Assembly: GCA_032622095.1 (NCBI GenBank)
Contig: CP136061.1
Location: 250,183,582 to 250,247,581, forward strand
Length of the DNA: 64,000 bases
Direction of reading: 5' to 3'
Source of the DNA: Siphonodentalium dalli
Taxonomy: Eukaryota; Mollusca; Scaphopoda; Gadilida; Siphonodentaliidae
In this document: positions 28,301 to 40,300 of the stretch, one piece after another
Layout: each line of letters starts with the position of its first letter
Numbering within the stretch: position 1 is the stretch's first letter
Notes under the pieces: model-generated
Told to the model about the DNA's origin: nothing
The model's input: the letters and a program-made list of their open reading frames with translations, nothing else
Database searches by the model: none
Program-made: the position numbers and the translations under genes

Positions 28301-31300
28301 CAGGTAGTGTTTCTTAGCCCTCAATACATCTTTAACATAGGGCCATGTGATTCGGGTACAACCAGGTAGTGTCTCTTAGCCCTCAATACATCTTTAACAT
28401 AGGGCCATGTGATTCGGGTACAATCAGGTAGTGTCTCTTAGCCCTCAACACATCTTTAACATAGGGCAATGTGATTCGGGTACAACCAGGTAGTGTTTCT
28501 TAGCCCTCAATACATCTTTAACATAGGGCCATGTGATTCGGGTACAACCAGGTAGTGTTTCTTAGCCCTCAACACATCTTTAACATAGGGCCATGTGATT
28601 CGGGTACAACCAGGTAGTGTCTCTTAGCCCTTAATACATCTTTAACATAGGGCCATGTGATTCGGGTACAACCAGGTAGTGTTTCTTAGCCCTCAACACA
28701 TCTTTAACATAGGGCCATGTGATTCGGGTACAACCAGGTAGTGTTTCTTAGCCCTCAACACATCTTTAACATAGGGCCATGTGATTCGGGTACAACCAGG
28801 TAGTGTTTCTTAGCCCTCAACACATCTTTAACATAGGGCCATGTGATTCGGGTACAACCAGGTAGTGTTTGTTAGCCCTCAATACATCTTTAACATAGGG
28901 CCATGTGATTCGGGTACAACCAGGTAGTGTTTCTTAGCCCTCAACACATCTTTAACATAGGGCCATGTGATTCGGGTACAACCAGGTAGTGTTTCTTAGC
29001 CCTCAACACATCTTTAACATAGGGCCATGTGATTCGAGTACAACCAGGTAGTGTCTCTTAGCCCTCAACACATCTTTAACATAGGGCCATGTGATTCGGG
29101 TACAACCAGGTAGTGTTTCTTAGCCCTCAACACATCTTTAACATAGGGCCATGTGATTCGGGTACAACCAGGTAGTGTTTCTTAGCCCTCAACACATCTT
29201 TAACATAGGGCCATGTGATTCGGGTACAACCAGGTAGTGTCTCTTAGCCCTCAACACATCTTTAACATAGGGCCATGTGATTCGGGTACAACCAGGTAGT
29301 GTTTCTTAGCCCTCAATACATCTTTAACATAGGGCCATGTGATTCAGGTACAACCAGGTAGTGTTTCTTAGCCCTCAACACATCTTTAACATAGGGCCAT
29401 GTGATTCGGGTACAACGAGGTAGTGTTTCTTAGCCCTCAACACATCTTTAACATAGGGCCCTGTGATTCGGGTACAACCAGGTAGTGTTTCTTAGCCCTC
29501 AACACATCTTTAACATAGGGCCATGTGATTCGGGTACATACATCTTTAACATAGGGCCCTGTGATTCGGGTACAACCAGGTAGTGTTTCTTAGCCCTTAA
29601 TACATCTTTAACATAGGGCCCTGTGATTCGGGTACAACCAGGTAGTGTTTCTTAGCCCTTAATACATCTTTAACATAGGGCCCTGTGATTCGGGTACAAC
29701 CAGGTAGTGTTTCTTAGCCCTTAATACATCTTTAAAGATGTATTATCTCTTTAAATAACAAATTTTAAATAGTTTCCTGGGTATGAAATAATACGTTTCA
29801 GTTTGAAATCCCTGCCTATCAATTAATATTGATTTTATTTTGAATATTTTCTTATAAAATGAGATGTATAAATGGGACACTTTATCGTTCTATTTATAGA
29901 ACAGACCATTCAGGCGATACCATTATGGTGTTCCCAAAGCTATGCTCCGAACATCAAATCTCCCAGATTCATTGTTTGTATTGTTTTATTACATATATAG
30001 TTAAATGCGATAATGAATTTAATTAACATTTATTTGTGACAGAATTACACAATAAAATTTCTGGTCTCTGTTAACAGTAACCACTGTTGTTCATTAGCTA
30101 AACAACCACACGTTTTTAGACTAGAAAATATTCGAAATAGAATCAATATTAATCGATGGAAGCCATTCCTGACAAGGGTCATCGATTCATATATAACATT
30201 TTATATCCTCATATCCATAACGTAATCTGACATCCAGACAACTGTGCCCTAATGTGACAACCAGACTCATAACCATAGGATAAATCAGACAACCAGGCTC
30301 ATAACCATAATCTAATCCGACAACCAGACTCCTAACCATAGGATAAATCAGACAACCAGACTCCTAACCATAGGATAAATCAGACAACCAGACTCCTAAC
30401 CATAGGATAAATCAGACAACCGACTCATAACCATAGGATAAATCCGACAACCAGGCTCATAACCATAATCTAATCCGACATCCAGACTCATAACCATAAT
30501 CTAATCTGACATCCAGACTCCTAACCATAATCTAATCTGACATCCAGACTCATAACCATAATCTAATCTGACATCCATACTCATAACCATAATCTAATCT
30601 GACATCCAGACTCATAACCATAATCTAATCTGACAACAGGCTCCTAACCATAACCTAATCTGACAACCAGACTCATAACCATAATCTAATCTGACATCCA
30701 GACTCATAACCATAGGATAAATCAGACAACCAGGCTCCTAACCATAATCTAATCAGACATCCAGACTCATAACCGTAATCTAATCTGACATCCAGACTCC
30801 TAACCATAATCTAATCTGACATCCAGACTCCTAACCATAATCTAATCAGACATCCAGACTCATAACCATAATCTAATCTGACATCCAGACTCCTAACCAT
30901 AGGATAAATCAAACAACCAGACTCATAACCATAATCTAATCTGACATCCAGACTCATAACCATAGGATAAATCAGACAACCAGACTCATAACCATAATCT
31001 AATCTGACATCCAGACTCCTAACCATAATCTAATCAGACATCCAGACTCATAACCATAATCTAATCTGACATCCAGACTCCTAACCATAGGATAAATCAG
31101 ACAACCAGACTCCTAACCATAATCTAATCAGACAACCAGACTCATAACCATAGGATAAATCAGACAACCAGGCTCATAACCATAATCTAATCCGACATCC
31201 AGACTCATAACCATAGGATAAATCAGACAACCAGACTTATAACCATAGGATAAATCAGACAACCAGACTCATAACCATAATCTAATCAGACAACCAGGCT

Positions 31301-34300
31301 CATAATCTAATTTGACATCCAGACTCATAACCATAATCTAATCTGACAACCAGACTCCTAACCATAGGATAAATCAGACAACCAGACTCATAACCATAAT
31401 CTAATCTGACATCCAGACTCATAACCATAGGATAAATCAGACAACCAGACTCATAACCATAGGATAAATCAGACAACCAGACTCATAACCATAGGATAAA
31501 TCAGACAACCATGCTCATAACCATAATCTAATCAGACATCCAGACTCCTAACCATAATCTAATCAGACAACCATACTCCTAACCATAGGATAAATCAGAC
31601 AACCAGACTCATAACCATAGGATAAATCAGACAACCAGGCTCATAACCATAATCTAATCTGATATCCAGACTCATAATCTAATCAGACAACCAGGCTCAT
31701 AACCATAATCTAATCTGACAACCAGACTCCTAACCATAGGATAAATCAGACAACCAGACTCCTAACCATAGGATAAATCAGACAACCAGACTCATAACCA
31801 TAGGATAAATCAGACAACCAGGCTCATAACCATAATCTAATCAGACAACCAGGCTCATAACCATAATCTAATCCGACAACGAGGCTCATAACCATAGGAT
31901 AAATCAGACAACCAGGCTCATAACCATAGGATAAATCAGACAACCAGGCTCATAACCATAACTTTATAACATGAAATATATATATGTGTGGTGCTCAAAA
32001 TTGAGAAAAAGAGTGCAAACCTAGTAAATTACATACTCCAAGCATAAATTTCAATGATTTTCAAATCTGACAGGTAAAACCATGGCCACAACTATCTTAA
32101 TTAGATTCATTTACCTGAAATGTCTATCACTTTGACAAATCACTGATTAAGACTCCACTTTCCTTTATGGAAAACATTAACAATTTCTACTGATGTTTGT
32201 ATAAATTGACAGTTTTAATTCCAGTATTATATATAAGCTGAGTTATTCCTCCTTGTGAAGGCATAGATGCGGGTGGGTATTTATTTCAATCAATGCATCA
32301 TTATATTTTCTATATGTAATAATTTCAGCAATATCACTTGGAATAGAGTTTAACCCTTTACCCAACAAACCGGCCAAAACCGGCCAAATAAAGCTTCAAC
32401 AGCCTAAAATATCTTCAGTCTGTCTCAATAGAACCATACAAATATGGATATCATTGGAACCGGCTCCTTGACCACATTGTGATAGTTACAGTTATGCCCT
32501 GTGCCAATGCATTCTCTTATATATGCGAGTCGACCATAGGTCGCCTCGCATATATAAGAGAATGCATTGGCCTAAAAAAAATCCCTTTTTTTTAACACTT
32601 TTTACCATTTTTTCTTACATTCTTTAACAATTTTATAATTTTTAATGTGTTAAGCCAATGCATTCTCTTATATATGCGAGGCGACCTATGGTCGACTCGC
32701 ATATATAAGAGAATGCATTGGCACAGGGCCCTTCTGTTGGGTAAAGGGTTAAAAGACGAGATCTCAAATTTCCATACAAAATACAATGTAAAAGGAAATG
32801 GATTTCATTTTCAACTTTATTTAAATCACTCATGGTGCAAATACTTTCATGAATTTTCTCAATGGAAGCATTATGCATTGATATTGGGCCTAAATCGTGC
32901 ATTGTGATTTATATATATTTTTCGGTTTCAAAGCTTTTCTTGAATAATCTGTAATTTCGTAACTTAGGAAGGTAATTCAGTTTTTCTAGCCAAGTGGTAA
33001 CGGGTCATGCATGGAGTTTGTTATTTTCTATGGCATCAGATTGATCAGACTCAAGGGTAATAATTAGGAAGCGATTGAAACTAAATGCGATCAGATTTAG
33101 TTGGGACCTATATAATCAGAGCTTTCCGATGAATGGCAACATATGAATGGCCATATTTCCGACTAAATCCTGAAAAGTTACCCATAATTCTGCTTTGGTT
33201 AAGAGGTCGATTAATTAGATCATTACTTTATCTATTATCGCATTCTAGTATGTTATCAATTAGATTTATTGCCAAAACTTCACAAATCGAATTTGAATCC
33301 CAAAGTAAAATGGAAACCGTTTGTTTGAGATTATTAAAAAGTTGGAATTAAAGACAATAGCTCACACTTAATATAATTCTGCTTAACCCTTTGAGTGCCA
33401 GGTCGATTTTTGTATCAACCCATATACCCTGTGCCAATGCATTCTCTTATATATGCGAGTCGACCATAGGTCGCCTCGCATATATAAGAGAATGCATTGG
33501 CCTAACGTTTTGTTTTTTTTTACAATTTTAATAATTTATTCTTATATTCTTTAACAGACTTATTTTGTAGGTTTGGGGCCGATGAGATCGGCCCTTAGCA
33601 CTCAAAAGGTTAAATGAGAAACAACACATCAGTTGTCCATGAGATAAACACAGAATCCACCCCCAGAACCTCCATTTTGGCTTAGTTTTATCAAAAAAGT
33701 TCTCACTGAGCCTCACGGTGGAGGGGGTACCAGCGAAGTGCCTTATACACAATTCTGTAATGCATCCTGGCCCTGGTGTAAGTCACTATAACATCAGATG
33801 GATCAGACTCAATTATCAAGGGTAATAATTAGGAAGCGATTGAAATTAAATGCGATCAGATTTAGGCGGGACTTATATAATCACTCTAATGATAGATAAT
33901 TATCATTATTTATCTCTATTATTATCAAGCCTGTAAATAGTGTGTCTGACATTTACATAATGAGGTCCCCAGAGGGTGAATTTAGTGAAGCTATCCCACA
34001 CAGCGGCGCTAGCATCACGAAATTCACCCTCTGCGAACCTCATTCTGCTATGACAGACCTAGGATCAGATTGAAGTTCCCCAGTTGAAGTTGGTGATGTT
34101 CACCCATTAATCACCGTGATTATGCATTTTATCTTCTACAAATTAGGGGATAGAAACTGAGCAGAAGGGAAAAAGTTACTTAAAACAATGTTAATTTGAG
34201 ACTATAGATACTTCCCAGAAGATGAGACCTAAGCAGAATGAGGTTCCCAGAGGTTGAATATGGTAATGCTAGCCTGCTGTGCCCTAAATAATCGACTCCT

Positions 34301-37300
34301 TAACCACAGCAGAATTATGGGTAACGTTTCAGGATTTAGTCGGAAATATGGCTTGTTGTCATTCATTGGAAAGCTCTCAGTGAGAGCTTTCCGATGAATG
34401 GCAACAAGCCATATTTCCGAGGCTTTCCGATGAATGGCAACAAGCCATATTTCCGACTAAATCCTGAAAAGTTACCCATAATTCTGTTGTGGTTAAGGAG
34501 TCGATTATTTAGGGCATTACTATAGTGAGTTAAAACATGCAGGGTGTTGGGTACGGTATTAAAGTTGCGGGTGTACTAACAAACTCATATACACTATCCA
34601 TTAGAAACAATAGGGTTAAGCTAATCAAAATATGATTCTGGTTAATTAGCAGAAATAGGCATAGGCTAAAAAATTGTCTGGGCTAGTAACTTTTCCTGGG
34701 ATAAAAAACCTACGTTCCACATAGTTACATGCTCTATAAGGTGACATATCACTTCAGTTTACAATTGGAACTTGGTCCATTATCACAGCAGACTCTGGTT
34801 GCGTCTGTCTTAATCTTAACCCTGTCATGAGTGGAGCTTCCTGAAATTTTGCGAAAACCCTGTGCCAATGCATTCTCTTATATATGCGAGTCTCCCATAG
34901 GGAGCCTCGCATATATAAGAGTATACATTGGTCTAACAATATTTACCTTCACCTTTTAAGCCAGTGCTTTCTTTTATATATGGGAGGCTCCCATTGCACA
35001 GGATCTTTAATGCTGCACCAGTGCAGCTCCTAAGGGATTAACTCTTTCTAGATTAGAAACTCATTGATAAGTCATTACCTTAGGAAATATTCAGATAATA
35101 AGTTCAACAAACGACCAATACAGTAATGCTCTAAATAATCGACTCCTTAACCACAGCAGAATTATGGGTAACTTTTCAGAATTTAGTTGGAAATATGGCT
35201 TGTTGCCATTCATCGGAAAGCTCCCCCTATAATTCTGCTGTGGTTAAGGAGTCATTTATTTAGGGCATTACTTTAGGTCATTTGTTGAACTTATTATGTG
35301 AACATTTCCCACCAATGAATATTAATTCTTCTGCTCTTGTGTTATCAGTTTTCTGTCCGCAATCTGCTTTTATGCCTTGAACACCCCTCCAAATCAATAA
35401 TAGACCGATCCAATGTATACTTTTATAACTGAAGGGGATAATCCATTCATATAGAAACAGTTATAATTTTTGGTTAGATACAAGATAGTCTTGATAATCT
35501 GCTGCTTATAAGTGGGACACTGAGAAATATCTGCAGAAATTTGTTTTAATATTGCACAAAACAAATGGCAGGTTCTGAATTTGCTTTGACTAATAATATC
35601 CAATGAAATTTCTTTTTGCCTTGGCACAGCCAATAGCCAATGCTATAATTAACATGGCTGTTCTGTTAATCTTTATGCGTCTTTGAGAATCTTTTTACTG
35701 ACATAAAAAAGGTGGATTATATAACCAGCAGCATTAATCATTTATCAATCCTTGAAAAAATGTGTCTGTCATTTGCAGAATGAGGTCCCCAGAGGGTGAA
35801 TTTATTGACACTATCTCGCATGACAGGCTAGCATCACCAAATTCACCCTCGGGGGGACCTCATTCTGCATGACCTCATCTGCTATTGGAGACATAGACTC
35901 AGATTGAAGTTCCCAAATGGTGAATATTGAGATGTACACCCATTGGGAACCTCGATTATGCAATGTGTCATCTGCCAGTGTGGGGATATAGAGAAAAAAT
36001 GAAATAGAATATTTGTGAAGAAGTTTCTATAGAAATTTGATAATAAAGAAACTTTCTATAGAAGATGTGGCCTAAGCAGAATGAGGTCCCCAGAAGGTGA
36101 ATTTAGCGATGCCAGCCTTCTGTGCAGAGTAGTGTCACTAAATTCACCCTCTGGGGACCTCATTCTGCAAATGACAGGCACACTAAACTCAGACATGGGC
36201 TGAGCATAGATTTGAAGTACAAGTTGCTGCAAATTGTGTATCACTACCTTATCTCGATTAAATTGTCAGATCGATTTCGTTGAGTGAGATGCCACCACAG
36301 GGACAGACGGAGCAGATACCAAACATCCTGCAGCATCTCATGTCATCCGGCCCGACAGTTGAGGAGATCGAGCGACTACAACGAGATGAAAGCGCCACAC
36401 ATTCTCCAGACAGACACAAATTACAAAGTCAGAAATCGGACATTTCTCACATGAGAAGCTCTCCGCTGGGGGAGCTTCTACACGCCGCAGCCTCAAGGAG
36501 TGAGCCCCAGTCATCAGTTAGTGCTAAACATTCTCCGAATCGTCGCTCGGACCCCATCCAGGTAAAGAATAGACTCGTCCCTGTCTCACCTCATGTTTGA
36601 CACACTCCGATACTATCGCTCTGTGACGTGCCCTCCCATAATAGACCAGTACGGACTATTGCCATCTTTAAGTAGATGACGTCATTTGTGTCATCGATCC
36701 AAATATAACGACAGAGAGACACCAGCAACATCGCCTCATGTGTTCTGTGAAAATAGTTTACATATTTAAAATATCTATTCACAAATACGTAGTAGGATAT
36801 CAAAATAATATGTTTTGATAATTTATTCCTGTCAGAGATTGGCAGAATCTAGTCAAACTTGGGTCTTTGAACACAACACACAAATCACATTAGCCAATCA
36901 GCTTGCACTGTTCTATTCTAATTTAGTCCAAAATGAGAACCAAAATGGCAATAGTCCATACCAGTCTATACTAACGATGTCCAAAGTCGAGCAATGTCAA
37001 GGTTTATAGTCTGGGGACCAGTCAAGGTAAAGTAGTGTTCGGACTAGTCTGTCGTGTTGATATTGGATGACAGACAATAACTCATTCACTTTACTTTGTA
37101 TCCCTTAATGCACGCAACGGAAAGATTCTATTTTCATCGCAATGTAAGGCGTAACACATACCTTATATGGAGTGCGTTATGACATTTCTTGTTTTCAATA
37201 AATAAAAGATAGAGGCTGTGATCAACGCGAAGGAAAATCAACTTATAGTTACGTCAATAAAGTGTTAGTTGTTGGGATTTGACATTATCATAGAATAAAT

Positions 37301-40300
37301 TTATTACAGACAGATTGATTTGCATTATAGCGCAATGTATGCACCCGTGTGAACACAGACAACGGATTGTGTAAATGCACGTACAGACCAACGCAACAGA
37401 TTCGTCTGAACGTTACTTAACAGAATGTAACCAGAGTTAGGGGCTTCATGGTTTATTGATATCATATCGAATATTGATATATTGTTATATATCGTACTGT
37501 TATCTAGTTAGGATGGAAATATCGAGGTCGATAATATTTTTACTGTAAAGTTTGAAATGAACTGGCCATCCACTTCGGCAACATTATATGCAGGTGTCTT
37601 CTGAAGGAATGACGTCGTAATGCATAAACAACCATCCATGCGTCGTAGGTAATGTGACAAGAAGTGCTACACAATGAGTAATTTAATATGCTGATTAATA
37701 CCCATTTTGGTATAAGCAGTATCCTCACTGGTTCATTTGTGTGGGAAGAATAATCTGCTTTTGAAACCTTATCCTATATGACTGATTTTGGATAACACAC
37801 CTTATAAGAAATCGACGTCTGTAAAACACACATTTACTTACAAACTTTAGTTTAACCCTTTGAGTGCCAGGTCGATTTTTGTATCAACCCATATACCCTG
37901 TGCCAATGCATTCTCTTATATATGTGAGTCGACCATAGGTCGCCTCGCATATATAAGAGAATGCATTGGCCTAACATTTTTTTTTTTCATTTTTTTTACA
38001 ACTTTTTACAATTTTAATAATTTATTCTTATATTCTTTAACAGACTTATTTTTTGTAGGTTTAGGGCCGATGAGATCGGCCCCTGGCACTCAAAGGGTTA
38101 AACGTTATAGATGAAATGTTTCACTTCACGGTTTCCCAAATATACACCTACATTCATTATTATTATTATTGATAAAAGTTTAATTTAAAGTTCAAGAGGG
38201 AAGGATGCGGACGTATTATTTTACTTATATATGAGGTTCCCAGAGGGTGCGTTTGTTGATGCTACCCCACTGTGCAGGATAGTGTCACTAAAAAATAGCC
38301 CTCTGGGGACCTCATTCTGCAAATGTCAGGCACACTATATCCAGGCTTGATCGGTGGCTTCTACATGCATTGGTGTGATTTTTCAGTGAAATCAGCGGCC
38401 ATCTTGAATTTTCTCTTTGCAAGCCCACAATTATTGGAGAATTGTTTTGAAAATTTACAGGGATGTTTAGGATAACCTCTAGATGGCAGCTATTGAACTT
38501 GAATGATTTTGCACGACTGAATACTTTGGCACACCCTACAGACCACATCACTCATCCAATCATCACCAAACTTCATATGGATCTTTATGGTGACCACGAT
38601 ATCCAGACTGGGGGTATTACAAAACCATATCATATCGTATTGTAGGTAGCAGACGTGAAATCAAAACCAATCACCCTCAAAGATCCGTCCTCATACAGTA
38701 AATCACTTAGTCCATGTGTGTTCGAAGCCAAACCTACGGAGTCATCACAGCTCACGTCGTCGTCGTTTGAAAGCAGTAGCAGTTCTGTTAAGTTTAGTTT
38801 CACTGGCAGCGATTCTTCCAGTGCACTCAATTTGTCGAAGAGCACATCGGAGTCTGCTCTGAAGTTACTCATCACTCCTGACGACTTGTGTCAGACAGCA
38901 AACCAGCCCGTAAGTACATACTGCTCATCACTCCTGACGACTTGTGTCAGACAGCAAACCAGCCTGTAAGTACATACTGCTCCATCATGTCCAAATCAGA
39001 ATCGCAACCATTTTTAAGCCATTTAAATGGTTTGTGCTTCAAATTACACCTAACAATATTCACTTTTGAATTTTTCTCGGGAATCAAAATAAGTCTATGG
39101 CCGTTATAGTTCCAACAAAGGGTTAAAGTGTTTATTTTTTGTGGAGATCCGTGATCCGGTGGTTAGTGTGTTGGACTTGTATTCACTGTAAACACATCGA
39201 TATAGGTTCGCAGCGCATCGCCGGTCATTGAATCTCCACATAGCAGTGGCTTGGCCGCTTTGAGCGATGTGCAATTATCGGATTGCTCGCTGTTTCAAAA
39301 ACCACGCCAAGTTGTGACCCTTGAGCAAGGTCGCTCATACTGTGTCGGCTTCGCATCACTCATGCATTAAAAGAGTACCAGTCTGTATCAGAGCATGTTC
39401 TGATCCAACTAGAGCAGCGCCTGCAATGGCTGCAGCCGGTTCATTGGTTGGCTTGTACAAATGACTGGGGTAATATTGTACCAAGCGTGTTAGAGCAAGT
39501 AATTGGTTAATCGCTATATAAAACTGGTCGTTATTGTCCCCTGACGTTCTGAAAGAAAAGGGGGACCATAGAAATGGGCTATGTCCGTCCGTTCGTGCAT
39601 CCGTCCATCCATCTAGCTGTTCGTCTATCCATCACACTTTTGAGTACCTTCATTGTGTAATCATCTCCTCCTACAGATTTCATCCCAGAGATTTGAAACA
39701 TCAGAATATTTTTGCCCATATATTGAAGATGTGCAACATGTATATAGATGATGGGAAAAAAAATTTTGACAGAGTTATTCACCCTTTTCGACTTATAAAA
39801 TTTCAACATTTTTTATAATTTTCTGTATGAGGGTACCTTCATGGTGCAATCAACTCCTCCTACAGTTTTGATCAGAGATATTTGAAACTTCAGAGTATTG
39901 TTACCTACATATTGGAGATGTGCAACATGTATATAGATGACGGTAACTCTTTATTTTTACAGAGTTATTAACCCTTTTCGACTTAGAAAATTTCAACATT
40001 TTTTATAATTTCTTTAACAAAGCGGCATCGACTTGCCACGTTGTCGGGGGACACTGCGGTCGGCTGACCTTTTATTATTATTATTATTATTTTGTTCTCT
40101 TTGTCGGAAATTTCTTGACAAACTTGTCTGATAATTTACAGAATCTACCGGTTACATCTGCCTCTGTGCTTGGACCAGATGTTCTCTTGTCACCACTTGT
40201 GTTCTCATCGACAACTAAATCGTCTCCCCCTGCCACCACATCAGGACCAATACTCAACCTAACAGGTGATTATCATAGTTATTATACCCCACCCCCCCCC

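Noticed and set aside
25692-31962. CRISPR-like regular repeats
   Set aside because: Units are contiguous without unique spacers, the sequence is clearly eukaryotic and the 62-bp unit derives from an exon end; these are minisatellites.
36815-37009. 64-codon frame after the 36270 exon as an alternative Dcp1 exon
   Set aside because: The joined frame with flanking Dcp1 exons is already complete in phase; this frame lacks a DCP1-like sequence.
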